Shown: positions 26,358-35,862, counted from the stretch's first letter. The stretch is 64,000 bases of DNA from an uncultured Mailhella sp. (GCA_910578585.1 CAJTRG010000001.1:207155-271154); one strand, 5' to 3'. Made by a program: numbers and translations. Notes: generated from the sequence alone by a model not told the origin.

Positions 26358-29096
26358 ATGTCTAATACTACTTCAGGCGGAATTAGTTTTTCAGGCTTAG
26401 GATCAGGAATTAATACTGATTCTATTCTTGCGTCTTTGAAGCAGGCACAAGAAATACCAAAGAACAGATATCAACTTACTCAGGCTGAGTATGAATACCG
26501 CATTACGGCTTTGGAAGAAGTTGTCAATAAGATGAAGGATGCAATGACAGTATTGCAAAAATTCAATACTGCCAATAAAATGTATAACTTATCTATTGAA
26601 AGTTCTGACTCTGCCATTGCTTCTGCAACAGTAAAGCAAACGGGCAATATTCCTCAAGGCGCTTATACAATTGATGTACAGAAAACAGCAACAACCTCAC
26701 TGTATTGCTATAAACAAGTTTTTGATTCAAAAGAAGCCATTATTAATGATACAGGTAATAATGAAACCTTTACCTATACCTACAAAGGCGTAACCAGAAA
26801 TATCAATGTTGCCAATGGCACCAATTTAGAGCAGCTTGTCAGCCGTATCAATAATGATGCGAAAAACCCTGGTGTTCGCGCAACCCTTATTAAGAATGGT
26901 GATGGTTATATGTTCCAGATTCAGGGAACTGATACCGGCGCACAGGCAGACCTTTCCATTTCTTCCACATTATCCAGCTTAGACAGTACCAGCAAAGTTT
27001 ATACAGGAACTAATGCTGTTATGTCTGCGACAGATACTACCTTTACGTATTTTTATAAGGGTAAGGAGCGTACCTTTGATGTGTCTGCCGGCATGACCTA
27101 TGAAGAATTTGTGACAAAATTTAATGAAAACAGCAAGCAGCCGCTCAAAGCAAATCTCAAATTAAACGGCTCTAGCTATACGTTAGAGTTTACAGACAGG
27201 TCAACTGGTTCAGTTGTGAATAATTTACCTTCAAGTTCAGGTATTGCAGGTTTGGGCAGCGGTAAAGCATTTACTTCTACAGCTGATGTTATTAATGATA
27301 CCGGCGAAACAAAGAAGATTACGTATGCATATTTAGGAAAAACCTATTCTGTGGATGTTGACGGTGGTGAAACTGTTCAAGATTTACTGGATAAAATTAA
27401 TACCAGCACAAAGCATGATGGCTTAACCGCGCAATTGAATACCACAACCGGCCAGATAGAATTCAGCTATACAGACGGTATTCTGACTGATCAGGATGGC
27501 AAGGTGAAGATTACTGACGCTGACGGCAAGGAATACGAAATTTCCCTTGAAAAGGATATGAGCCTGCGTGATTACGTTCAGCAATTCAATGATTTTGCGT
27601 CAAGCAAAAAGTTGGGCATAACGGCGAAGATTGAAATTGACGCAAGCAATAATGCAACTATTAAATATGTCGATGAAAATGGCGATCCTGTTACTGACAT
27701 AAGCGTTGAATGCGATGAAATGCCGGCTGTTGCAGGCAATGCAACCATTAGCGTGAATGATACCACGCCAAAGGCAGCTTTGATGTATGGTAATTTAGAC
27801 GGCTTTGGCAAGCGTCCGATTATTTCCGGTCAGACTGAAGCAGAAGCTGCTCGTGATGCTTTCAATGCAGATCCGGCTAATGCGGGCATAACTGCTGAAG
27901 TTGTAGAAGGCGCATCCGGCTATAAGCTTGTTTACAAGGATGCGGCAGGTGAAGAAGTTACTCTTGACGGCGATAAGTGGTATAAGCAGGAAGCTCAGGA
28001 TGCAGAATTTTATGTCAACGGCTGGGAACAAAAATTTACTTCTTCTACCAATAAGTTGTCAGAAGTTATTGAAGGCATGGATATTACTTTAAAAAGTACT
28101 GGCAAGACAGTTCTGAATACTACACAGGATAAAGAAAAAATTATAGAAAATGTTGTGGAATTTGTTGAAGCTCTCAATTTGGTAAAAGGTACCATATTAG
28201 AACTTTCAAAAGTTGATTCAGAAAAAGATGTTGGTGAATTTGATACAGATACACTTTCTTCTGCTCTGACATGGCAGATGGGTAGCGCGCTGACTGGTAA
28301 CTATGGTGTTCAGCTTGTTCTTTCAAGCTATAACAGCATTATCAGCGGCATGAGCACAGGCTTCCAGAAGAAGCAATCTGTAGACGATGTCTTTGGTGAT
28401 CTTTTTACAGCCCTTTCTGAAATTGGTATCAGTACCAATACGCAGACAGGAAGTGACAGTTTCGGTTTGCTTGAAATTGATGAAGATAAACTGAATGAAG
28501 CGCTGGAAAAAGATTCATCTGCTGTAATTAATCTTTTATCTTCCACTTTGTCAGGAACAACAACTTCTGCTGATTACACTGTTGCTTCAACAGGTACGTT
28601 GGCAAAAGCAGGTTCTTATAAAGTAACGTATGATGTGGATGAAAACGGACAGGCAACCAATGTGTATATCAATGGTGTGGCTGCCCAAACTGACTCCAAT
28701 TTCCCGGGACGATGGACTGTTGGTGATTTGAATAATGACGCGGCTGGTGTTGCTATTCAATTTGCCAATGGCGGTATGGCGCAGGGTTCTTATTCCAGTG
28801 AAATCAACATTCGTCAAGGTAAACTCAATGAATTGATTGATTTCTTGAAACAAGAAACGGCGTCCAGCACTGTTACAGGCGTTGAACAGGGGCATATTCC
28901 TACAATTATTGCAAGCTATCGGGAAACCATTGAGCAATTGCAGAATAAGATTGATTCTGAAACAGCGCGTATTTCAAGCTGGGAAGCCAGGGAAAAATTA
29001 AAGTATGCTCGCTTGGAGCAAACATTAACTGAGTATAACTCAAAATTGACTACTATTAGTTCCTATGCACAACAATTAAATGGCAGCGGCGGCTAA
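26358..29096 (+). CDS. fliD: Flagellar filament cap / hook-associated protein 2 (extended)
   Basis: A 912-residue FliD, much longer than the usual 450-700. The N-terminal D0 region (ISFSGLGSGINTDSILASL) and a C-terminal coiled coil (YRETIEQLQNKIDSETARI) are typical. The centre contains about four related modules of the form acid-Thr-x-Tyr-x-Tyr-Lys-Gly then Asp-Val-x-x-Gly-x-T-x-x-x-L-x-x-x-I/F-N (starting near residues 135, 225, 315 and 385), resembling flagellin hook-IN motifs. The protein caps the growing filament and is exported by the flagellar system. No cysteines are used. Confidence 0.92.
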   Translation: MSNTTSGGISFSGLGSGINTDSILASLKQAQEIPKNRYQLTQAEYEYRITALEEVVNKMKDAMTVLQKFNTANKMYNLSIESSDSAIASATVKQTGNIPQGAYTIDVQKTATTSLYCYKQVFDSKEAIINDTGNNETFTYTYKGVTRNINVANGTNLEQLVSRINNDAKNPGVRATLIKNGDGYMFQIQGTDTGAQADLSISSTLSSLDSTSKVYTGTNAVMSATDTTFTYFYKGKERTFDVSAGMTYEEFVTKFNENSKQPLKANLKLNGSSYTLEFTDRSTGSVVNNLPSSSGIAGLGSGKAFTSTADVINDTGETKKITYAYLGKTYSVDVDGGETVQDLLDKINTSTKHDGLTAQLNTTTGQIEFSYTDGILTDQDGKVKITDADGKEYEISLEKDMSLRDYVQQFNDFASSKKLGITAKIEIDASNNATIKYVDENGDPVTDISVECDEMPAVAGNATISVNDTTPKAALMYGNLDGFGKRPIISGQTEAEAARDAFNADPANAGITAEVVEGASGYKLVYKDAAGEEVTLDGDKWYKQEAQDAEFYVNGWEQKFTSSTNKLSEVIEGMDITLKSTGKTVLNTTQDKEKIIENVVEFVEALNLVKGTILELSKVDSEKDVGEFDTDTLSSALTWQMGSALTGNYGVQLVLSSYNSIISGMSTGFQKKQSVDDVFGDLFTALSEIGISTNTQTGSDSFGLLEIDEDKLNEALEKDSSAVINLLSSTLSGTTTSADYTVASTGTLAKAGSYKVTYDVDENGQATNVYINGVAAQTDSNFPGRWTVGDLNNDAAGVAIQFANGGMAQGSYSSEINIRQGKLNELIDFLKQETASSTVTGVEQGHIPTIIASYRETIEQLQNKIDSETARISSWEAREKLKYARLEQTLTEYNSKLTTISSYAQQLNGSGG

Positions 29097-29126
29097 TAAT
29101 TTTTAGAGGAAATTTTAGAGGAAACT

Positions 29127-30125
29127 ATGCTAAATACTGCAACACAGTCTTACAGGCAGGCACAGGTTACAACCATTGGCAGAGCAGATATTACGCTTAT
29201 GCTTTATGATGGATTATTGCGTTTTCTTGATTTGGCAGCTGAAAAAATGGAGCAGAATAAAATTCAGGATAAAGGCAATTATATCTCCCGTGCTTTAGAT
29301 ATTATCAACGAACTTGATTCCACGCTGAATATGGAAAAAGGCGGTGAAATCTCCAAAGGTCTGCATAGCTTGTATATGCTTACCAATAAAAATTTGCTCA
29401 TGGCGAATTTGAAAAATGATATTTCCATATTAAAAAGCGTTCGGGCAAATATGCAGGTTGTGCGTGATTCTTTCTATGAAGCCATGCAAACCCAGGAAGC
29501 AAAAGAAATGCTTTCAAAAATGGGGCCTGTTCCCGTGCAGAATGCCAATGGAAATATGCAGGTTAATTTTGGCGGCAGTATTCAGGAACGTGCCAATAAA
29601 ATTAAAGAAGCACAACAAAAAGCTGATGCCATTAAGAAATTACAGGTAAGCCTTGCCAATGCACAAACCGATGAAGAAAAAGCGATGTACAAAAAAGAAT
29701 TGGAAGAATTGCTTGGCAAAAATATTGTGAAAACACAAGAAAAACCTGTATCCATGTCCATGGCTCAAAAGGCTAATCGTGCATTTATGCAGCAGCAGGG
29801 CTTTGGAAGTTCTGCCATGCAGCTGAAAACCGGCGGACAGTCAGCTGCAATGCAGGCAAATTCTGTAAATCAGACACAGCCTGCACAACAAGCGCAGCCA
29901 GCTCAGCCTCAGGCCATGCATGCAGTCAGAAATGCCTATGCTCCACAAAATTCAATGCAAAATGTACAAACTGCTTCTTCTGTGCAGGAAAATGCACCTG
30001 TACAAGCTGAAGAACAAGTTGTCAACGGAAATCCCATGCAGCCTCGTGCTCCGCTCTCAGCAAATTTGGGCGGTATGAGCGGCGGCTTAATGAGCAAAAA
30101 ACTTTCTTTGTATAAGAATATGTAA
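29127..30125 (+). CDS. fliS: Flagellin chaperone FliS with long Gln/Ala-rich extension
   Basis: A 332-residue protein. Residues 1-130 match FliS (SYRQAQVTTIGRADITLMLYDG, then a four-helix bundle), the cytoplasmic chaperone that blocks premature flagellin polymerisation. The remaining about 200 residues contain a charged helix followed by a Met/Gln/Ala/Pro-rich, probably disordered tail; ordinary FliS is about 130 residues. It follows fliD by 30 bases and shares its transcript. Confidence 0.85.
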   Translation: MLNTATQSYRQAQVTTIGRADITLMLYDGLLRFLDLAAEKMEQNKIQDKGNYISRALDIINELDSTLNMEKGGEISKGLHSLYMLTNKNLLMANLKNDISILKSVRANMQVVRDSFYEAMQTQEAKEMLSKMGPVPVQNANGNMQVNFGGSIQERANKIKEAQQKADAIKKLQVSLANAQTDEEKAMYKKELEELLGKNIVKTQEKPVSMSMAQKANRAFMQQQGFGSSAMQLKTGGQSAAMQANSVNQTQPAQQAQPAQPQAMHAVRNAYAPQNSMQNVQTASSVQENAPVQAEEQVVNGNPMQPRAPLSANLGGMSGGLMSKKLSLYKNM

Positions 30126-30145
30126 TTTATAACAATATTTTTTAT

Positions 30146-30190
30146 GCCCCTTTTTTTGATATACTTGTCAGGAAAAGGGGCTTTTATTTT
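30146..30190 (+). terminator. Terminator after fliS
   Basis: GCCCCTTTT (30146-30154) pairs with AAAAGGGGC (30173-30181), followed by TTTTATTTT. Confidence 0.75.
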
Positions 30191-30217
30191 GGAAAAAATT
30201 TTTCTTCATGCTTTTGC

Positions 30218-30246
30218 TTGAGACTTCGTTCAGAATATGCTAGAAT
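30218..30246 (+). promoter_or_regulatory. Putative gatB promoter
   Basis: TTGAGA (30218-30223), 17-base spacer, TAGAAT (30241-30246), placed directly after the fliS terminator. Confidence 0.5.
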
Positions 30247-30285
30247 ATTTTGTTATTAAATTATAAGGTGATCAGGATAGTATAT

Positions 30286-31722
30286 ATGTCAGATTTTGAA
30301 GTAGTTATCGGTCTTGAAGTGCATGTGCATTTAGCGACAGAAAGTAAACTTTTTTGCTCTTGCCCCAATTCTTTTGGCGATGCTCCCAACAGCAATGTCT
30401 GTGAAGTTTGTTCAGGCATGCCAGGGGTTTTGCCTGTGCTCAACAAGAAAGCTGTGGAGTTTGCAGCCCGCACGGCTTTAGCCATTAATGCCACCATTAA
30501 TCAAAAATCTATATTTGCCCGTAAAAACTATTTTTATCCAGATATGCCAAAGGATTATCAAATTTCTCAATATGATTTGCCTTTGTGCGAACATGGCTAT
30601 CTGGATATTACCGTGAATAATGAAACCAAACGTATCGGCATTACCCGTATCCACTTGGAAGATGATGCCGGAAAAAATATCCACTCCCCGACAGAAAACC
30701 ACAGTTTTGTGGATTTAAACCGCGCTGGAACGCCCCTTATTGAAATAGTCAGTGAACCTGATATGCGCAGCGCCGAAGAAGCTGTTGCCTATTTGAAAGC
30801 GCTGCACGCCATTGTGGTCAACCTTGGCGTTACCAACGGAAATATGGAAGAGGGCAGTTTCAGATGTGATGCCAACGTTTCCATTCGTCCTCGCGGACAA
30901 AAAGAATTTGGCACTCGTACCGAGCTCAAAAACCTGAACTCTTTCCGCCATGTGCAAAAAGCCATTGAATATGAAGCTGCGCGGCAGGAAGATGTTATTC
31001 TTGACGGCGGTAAAGTTCGTCAGGAAACCCGCTTATATGATGCTGCAAAAAATATTACTCTTGCCATGCGCAGTAAGGAAGATGCGGAAGATTACCGCTA
31101 TTTCCCGGATCCGGATCTTTTGCCTGTCTGCATCAGTGATGAAGAACTTGCTCTTTGGAAATCACAAATGCCGGAACTTCCTGCTGAACGCAAAAAACGT
31201 TTCCAAACTGAATGGCAAATTGCTGAATCCGAGGCTGAATTGATTGCTTTTGATCCCTATTTGACAGGCTTATTGGAAAAATCTGTTGAACTCTATAATG
31301 AACCCAAGAAAATTGCCAATTTGATTTTAGGGCCGCTTCTTCGTGAAATGAACCAACGCATTGCGGAAGGCAAAGACGGCAAACTTGCCATTGAGCCCAA
31401 GGCATTGGCAGAACTCGCAAAAATCATTGACAGCGGACTTATCAGCTTCAAGATTGCCGCCGATATTTTCCCTGACCTTGTCAATGGCGGCGTCATGCCG
31501 GAAGCGCTGGTCAAAGAACGCGGACTTGCGCAAGTTTCTGATACCGGTGCTATTGAACAGGCAGTTTTAAAAGTTATTGCAGCAAATCCAACAGAAGTGG
31601 AAGCTTTCAAAGGCGGCAAAACAAAGCTTATGGGCTTCTTTGTCGGACAAATTATGCGCGAAATGAAAGGAAAAGCAAACCCTGCTGTTGTCAATGAACT
31701 TTTAATGAAACATCTTTCATAA
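30286..31722 (+). CDS. gatB: Aspartyl/glutamyl-tRNA(Asn/Gln) amidotransferase subunit B
   Basis: A 478-residue GatB starting at the ATG after AGGATAG; the longer frame start at 30250 overlaps the promoter and is rejected. Motifs include IGLEVHVHL, CSGMPGVLP, KNYFYPDMPKDYQISQYD and VDLNRAGTPLIEIVSEPD. With GatA and GatC, not in this window, it amidates misacylated Glu-tRNA(Gln) or Asp-tRNA(Asn). The C-terminal YqeY-like domain is complete. Confidence 0.96.
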   Translation: MSDFEVVIGLEVHVHLATESKLFCSCPNSFGDAPNSNVCEVCSGMPGVLPVLNKKAVEFAARTALAINATINQKSIFARKNYFYPDMPKDYQISQYDLPLCEHGYLDITVNNETKRIGITRIHLEDDAGKNIHSPTENHSFVDLNRAGTPLIEIVSEPDMRSAEEAVAYLKALHAIVVNLGVTNGNMEEGSFRCDANVSIRPRGQKEFGTRTELKNLNSFRHVQKAIEYEAARQEDVILDGGKVRQETRLYDAAKNITLAMRSKEDAEDYRYFPDPDLLPVCISDEELALWKSQMPELPAERKKRFQTEWQIAESEAELIAFDPYLTGLLEKSVELYNEPKKIANLILGPLLREMNQRIAEGKDGKLAIEPKALAELAKIIDSGLISFKIAADIFPDLVNGGVMPEALVKERGLAQVSDTGAIEQAVLKVIAANPTEVEAFKGGKTKLMGFFVGQIMREMKGKANPAVVNELLMKHLS

Positions 31723-31734
31723 TAAGGTTTTTCC

Positions 31735-34233
31735 ATGTCTTCAAATGAGAAGTTAGAAATGGGAGCTGAACAGGCTCCACAAAAAACTCCGAAAAAAAAG
31801 CATACATTTTTAAAGATTTTCTTTGCATTGTGCATAGTTGGCTTTATTGGTGCTCTTGTCGCCGGTTATGGTCTGTATCGCTGGGCTGTCAATGATTTGC
31901 CCAGTTTCAGCAAGGTTGCAGACTACAGACCCGCTCAGGTAACGACAGTGCTTGCCCGTGACGGCAGTATGATTGGGCAGTTATACCGTGAAAAGCGTTA
32001 TGTTATCAGCATGAGCGAAATGACGCCGCTTTTGCCAAAAGCTTTTTTGGCTGTTGAAGACTCTGAATTTTATGAACATCCCGGGGTAAATATTACAGCG
32101 ATTTTCCGCGCTTTTATTGCCAATGTGAAGTCTGGCAGCCATACGCAGGGCGGAAGTACCATTACCCAGCAAATTGTCAAGCGCCTCATGCTGACTCCTG
32201 AAAAAAGTTATGAGCGTAAAATTAAAGAAGCAATTCTTGCCTATCGCCTTGAAAAACAATTATCCAAAGATGATATTCTAACCATTTATTTGAACCAAAT
32301 CTTTTTGGGCAATAATGCATACGGGGTTGAAGCCGCCGCCAGAACCTATTTTGGCAAGCATGCCAGTGAACTCAGTATTGCTGAATGTGCGATGATTGCG
32401 GGTCTTCCTCAGTCTCCTTCTGCCAATAATCCCCTTCGTCACCCCCAAGCAGCTCAAAAACGACAACATCATGTTTTGAACCGCATGCGGGATCTTGAAT
32501 GGATTACCGAAGAAGAATATCAGAATGCGCTTCAGGAGAAACTTGAATATAAATCCATGGCTACCTTTATGGGACGTGAGGGCGGCTGGTATTTGGAAGA
32601 AGTGCGCCGTCAGCTGGTGGATTTATTTACAGAAGAGTTTTCTGCTGAACTTGGTTTTGATGTGGGTGTATATGGTGAAGACATTGTGTATGAACAAGGC
32701 CTTACTGTCTATACGTCCATGGATCCTGTGCAGCAAATTCTTGCAGACAAAGCGTTTCGGCGCGGTCTTGAAGAAGCCACAAAACGACATGGTTTTGAAG
32801 GCCCGATAGCAGAAATTTCTGTGGATGAAGCAGCGAAATTTTTTGCTGAAAATCCTTTTGATTTCAAAAAATTTACCAAGGGTGAATGGCAAAAAGCTGT
32901 AGTTGTGGCGGTTGAAGGTGCAGGAGCAAGTCTCAAACTTGGTGAATATAATGGATATTTACCTGTCAGTGCCATGGGCTGGGCAAGAAAACCCAATAAG
33001 GCTGCCAATGGTTTATTTACTGCTAATGCTGTGAAAAATGCTGATACTGTATTGAAACAAGGTGATGTTATCTGGGTTTCTTTGCGGTTCCCAAGCAAAA
33101 AAGAAATTGAGAAATTACAGAAAAATAATCCCCGCAATCTGGCTTTAGAAGAAGCAGAACTGACAAAGGAAAAGGTTATTCCTGTTGCTTTGCAGCAATA
33201 TCCCCGCGTGCAGGGTGCTATGGTTGCTCTTGAGCCAAAAACCGGTGATGTGGTGGCCATGGTGGGCGGCTATGAATTTGGCTATGATGGCGACCAGTTT
33301 AACCGCGCAACACAGGCAATGCGTCAGCCGGGTTCTGCCTTTAAGCCTTTTGTGTATTCTGCTGCATTAGATAACGGTTTTACAGCCGGTTCCATGACTT
33401 TGGATGCGCCGATTATGATTGTGGATAAATTTGCCAATAGTGTTTGGCGTCCACAAAATTTCGGCGGTAAATTTGACGGGTCGCTCCGCTTCAACAGGGC
33501 ACTTGCTCGTTCAAAAAACTTGTGTACTATCCGTATTGCCCAGGAAATTGGCATGGAAAAAGTGCTTGAAAGAGCAAAGCAAATGAAACTTGCCCGTGCC
33601 TATCCTTTGCCCACTTTGGCTGTCAGTCTCGGTGCCATTGAAGTTTTGCCTATTGATGTGATTTGCGCATACAGTGCCTTTGCAAATTTGGGCAAGCGTC
33701 CAAATCCCCGCCTTATTCAAAAAATTGAAGGCCCTTACGGCAATACATTGTATGAAACAGAGCCAGAACTTGAACAAGTGATTAGCCCGCAAAATGCCTA
33801 TATTATGTCACAGCTTCTCAAGGGGGTTGTTGATTATGGTACAGCGGCAAAACTGAAAAGCCTTGGCCGTCCTCTTGCAGGCAAAACCGGAACAACCAAT
33901 AACGAAGTTGATGCCTGGTTTGTGGGCATGACTCCGGAACTTGTGACTGCAACGTATGTGGGCTTTGACCAGATTGAACCCATGGGCCGCGGCGAAACAG
34001 GTTCAGGTGCCGCACTGCCTATTTTCAAATATTTTGCGGAAGAAGCTTTTGAACATTATCCTCCAACAGATTTTGAAATTCCGGAAAATATTTATTTCAG
34101 AACTGTGGACGGTGATTTATTGCCCTTTGCTGAAGGCACATCTTTAGAAAAAGGCATTAATGCCATTCAGTCGGATAATACTCCAGAAGCCAGGTCTGCT
34201 GAAGAATTGATGATGCAGGGCTTTGATTTTTAA
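31735..34233 (+). CDS. mrcA: Penicillin-binding protein 1A
   Basis: An 832-residue class A PBP. A lysine-rich cytoplasmic tail and one membrane helix (about residues 25-47) precede the GT51 transglycosylase (VEDSEFYEHPGV, GGSTITQQIVK) and the transpeptidase domain with SxxK (GSAFKPF), SxN (SKNLCT) and KTGT (AGKTGTTNNEVDAW). An OB-like insertion between the two matches PBP1A. It polymerises and crosslinks peptidoglycan. It starts 12 bases after gatB. Confidence 0.95.
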   Translation: MSSNEKLEMGAEQAPQKTPKKKHTFLKIFFALCIVGFIGALVAGYGLYRWAVNDLPSFSKVADYRPAQVTTVLARDGSMIGQLYREKRYVISMSEMTPLLPKAFLAVEDSEFYEHPGVNITAIFRAFIANVKSGSHTQGGSTITQQIVKRLMLTPEKSYERKIKEAILAYRLEKQLSKDDILTIYLNQIFLGNNAYGVEAAARTYFGKHASELSIAECAMIAGLPQSPSANNPLRHPQAAQKRQHHVLNRMRDLEWITEEEYQNALQEKLEYKSMATFMGREGGWYLEEVRRQLVDLFTEEFSAELGFDVGVYGEDIVYEQGLTVYTSMDPVQQILADKAFRRGLEEATKRHGFEGPIAEISVDEAAKFFAENPFDFKKFTKGEWQKAVVVAVEGAGASLKLGEYNGYLPVSAMGWARKPNKAANGLFTANAVKNADTVLKQGDVIWVSLRFPSKKEIEKLQKNNPRNLALEEAELTKEKVIPVALQQYPRVQGAMVALEPKTGDVVAMVGGYEFGYDGDQFNRATQAMRQPGSAFKPFVYSAALDNGFTAGSMTLDAPIMIVDKFANSVWRPQNFGGKFDGSLRFNRALARSKNLCTIRIAQEIGMEKVLERAKQMKLARAYPLPTLAVSLGAIEVLPIDVICAYSAFANLGKRPNPRLIQKIEGPYGNTLYETEPELEQVISPQNAYIMSQLLKGVVDYGTAAKLKSLGRPLAGKTGTTNNEVDAWFVGMTPELVTATYVGFDQIEPMGRGETGSGAALPIFKYFAEEAFEHYPPTDFEIPENIYFRTVDGDLLPFAEGTSLEKGINAIQSDNTPEARSAEELMMQGFDF

Positions 34234-34238
34234 CAACA

Positions 34239-34269
34239 AAAAGGGGAAGGGGAGTACCCTTTTCTTTTT
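34239..34269 (+). terminator. Terminator after mrcA
   Basis: AAAAGGG (34239-34245) pairs with CCCTTTT (34257-34263), followed by CTTTTT. Confidence 0.65.
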
Positions 34270-34325
34270 ACCCGTCGGTTCCTGCCGTGGTGGTTGGTGC
34301 CATTCCCCAAGACGGGTTTTTTTTC
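34270..34325 (+). promoter_or_regulatory. Structured leader or second terminator before the 57-residue ORF
   Basis: ACCCGTC (34270-34276) pairs with GACGGGT (34311-34317) around a GC-rich 34-base loop, followed by a run of T. It directly follows a complete terminator and ends 14 bases before the next start codon. The long conserved-looking loop (GGTTGGTGCC) is more than a plain terminator needs. I do not recognise it as a named riboswitch. Confidence 0.45.
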
Positions 34326-34337
34326 TTAGAGGTTAGT

Positions 34338-34511
34338 ATGGAAAAATTAGAAAAAGAAGTCTTGCAGGTAAGCAAAGAAATTGCTGTAAAATTCATTGAA
34401 ACACAACGGATTTCTCCTGCTAATTTTACGGAAATTTTTCCTAATATTTATAAAGTCGTTTTAGAAACTGTTCTTGCAGGACAGCAAGCTATTGAAAAAT
34501 CCTGCAAATAA
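34338..34511 (+). CDS. Small hypothetical protein (57 residues)
   Basis: A small, mostly helical charged protein (MEKLEKEVLQVSKEIAVKF...) preceded by AGAGG seven bases before the ATG. It ends 13 bases before the ubiE start and is likely co-transcribed with it. It has no recognisable domain or membrane segment. Confidence 0.6.
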   Translation: MEKLEKEVLQVSKEIAVKFIETQRISPANFTEIFPNIYKVVLETVLAGQQAIEKSCK

Positions 34512-34524
34512 AGAGGGCGCTTCT

Positions 34525-35394
34525 ATGGCAACAAAATCTACTGCTGCAAAAAAAGAAACAAAGAAAACCAGTACAAGGCAACGCTCTCAAAAAGTTAAAT
34601 CTGAAACTTTGCACGAAGAAATCAAAAAGAATGCGGCGGTTGAAGAAGATACTGCTGATACAAAAAATAATACGCCTGAACAACAGGTTATTTTAAATGA
34701 ACATTCTGAAGAAGTTTGTTCCATGTTCAAAAAAATCACCAGGCATTATGATTTGCTCAATCATGTTTGCAGTCTCGGATTGGATTTTTGGTGGCGGCAT
34801 GTGCTTGTCAGCAGTTTTGCCCTTGGTGCAACCAATAAAATTTTGGATATGGCAGCAGGGACTCTGGATGTGAGTGTCTGCGCTTTGAAAAAGTATGCAC
34901 AGGCTCAGATTGTTGCAGGAGATATTTGCTCCGAAATGCTTGAAATGGGCAAAGGCAAAATCAAAGCAAAAGATCTTGACAGAATTGAGCTTAAAACTAT
35001 TGATGCTCTTGCTATTCCCTATGCACAAAAGAGTTTTGATGTGGTCAGCATGGCTTTTGGAATTAGAAATATTGAAGAAAGAGTAAAGGCTCTTGCTGAA
35101 ATGAAAAAAGTGCTGGTAGAGGGCGGACAGCTCTACATTTTAGAGTTTTCTCCTGTGAAAAATCCATTTTTGCAAAAGGCCTATTATTTTTATATTGAAA
35201 AAATTATGCCGGCTATTGCAAAACTTTTTGGCGAAAATGCCGAAGCTTACGAATATTTGGCTAAAAGCATTAAAGCTTTCCCCTGTCAGGAAGATTTTTG
35301 TGCTGAGCTCAAAGAAGCTGGTTTTGAGCTGGTAAATTATCGAAAATTATCCTTTGGAATTGTGACAATTTATACAGCAATTAAGGGAAAATAA
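34525..35394 (+). CDS. ubiE: UbiE/MenG-type methyltransferase with lysine-rich N-terminal extension
   Basis: About 289 residues from the ATG behind AGAGGG. Residues 1-60 are Lys/Thr/Glu-rich and look disordered, unusual for this family. The rest is a class I SAM methyltransferase of the UbiE/COQ5 group: VCSMFKKITRHYDLLNHVCS, the SAM-binding LDMAAGTLDVS, and the post-motif MAFGIRNIEER. It probably methylates demethylmenaquinone to menaquinone. The usual glycine-rich motif DVACGTGD is altered to DMAAGTLD. Confidence 0.85.
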   Translation: MATKSTAAKKETKKTSTRQRSQKVKSETLHEEIKKNAAVEEDTADTKNNTPEQQVILNEHSEEVCSMFKKITRHYDLLNHVCSLGLDFWWRHVLVSSFALGATNKILDMAAGTLDVSVCALKKYAQAQIVAGDICSEMLEMGKGKIKAKDLDRIELKTIDALAIPYAQKSFDVVSMAFGIRNIEERVKALAEMKKVLVEGGQLYILEFSPVKNPFLQKAYYFYIEKIMPAIAKLFGENAEAYEYLAKSIKAFPCQEDFCAELKEAGFELVNYRKLSFGIVTIYTAIKGK

Positions 35395-35423
35395 AAAAAA
35401 TATTTAAAAATTGAAAAAAATGC

Positions 35424-35452
35424 TTGCAATTCAAGCATAAATAACATAAAAG
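35424..35452 (+). promoter_or_regulatory. Putative promoter of the tRNA-Leu pair
   Basis: TTGCAA (35424-35429), 17-base spacer, TAAAAG (35447-35452); the tRNA begins ten bases later. Confidence 0.4.
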
Positions 35453-35461
35453 ATTCTTCGT

Positions 35462-35546
35462 GCCCAGGTGGTGGAATTGGTAGACACACTACTTTGAGGT
35501 GGTAGCGCTGCGAGGCGTGGGAGTTCGAGTCTCCCCCTGGGCACCA
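35462..35546 (+). tRNA. tRNA-Leu (anticodon GAG), copy 1
   Basis: An 85-base type II tRNA. The acceptor GCCCAGG pairs with CCTGGGC, the anticodon loop reads TTGAGGT with anticodon GAG, there is a long variable arm, the T-loop is TTCGAGT, and CCA is encoded. Confidence 0.95.
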
Positions 35547-35588
35547 TCTTTGATAAAAATATATATAATATACTGTACTGACAAATTT

Positions 35589-35673
35589 GCCCAGGTGGTG
35601 GAATTGGTAGACACACTACTTTGAGGTGGTAGCGCTGCGAGGCGTGGGAGTTCGAGTCTCCCCCTGGGCACCA
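35589..35673 (+). tRNA. tRNA-Leu (anticodon GAG), copy 2
   Basis: An exact repeat of the first tRNA-Leu over all 85 bases, 42 bases downstream. The two spacer/flank sequences differ, so the duplication is limited to the gene and its first flanking bases. Confidence 0.95.
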
Positions 35674-35679
35674 CAAATT

Positions 35680-35707
35680 AAGGCTTACGTTCGTAAGCCT
35701 TTTTTTG
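35680..35707 (+). terminator. Terminator after the tRNA-Leu pair
   Basis: AAGGCTTAC/GTAAGCCTT stem with a GTTC tetraloop and a T run. Confidence 0.9.
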
Positions 35708-35833
35708 TATCCTGTATTTGAGATACATTTTTTCTAAAAAGCAAAAAATTGTTTGCTGTTATTTATTTAACAATTTTGTATTAATACAGAAATTAAGACA
35801 GATTATTATCCATTTGCCCGCCTAATATTTTTA

Positions 35834-35862
35834 TTGACTAACTGTCTGAAAAAATGTATAAA
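35834..35862 (+). promoter_or_regulatory. Promoter of the amino acid ABC transporter genes
   Basis: TTGACT (35834-35839), exactly 17 bases, TATAAA (35857-35862). Confidence 0.65.

Noticed and set aside
35431..35676. Minus-strand ORF of 81 residues across the tRNA-Leu pair
   Set aside because: It is the antisense translation of the two tRNA genes (a well-known spurious protein), with no ribosome-binding site.
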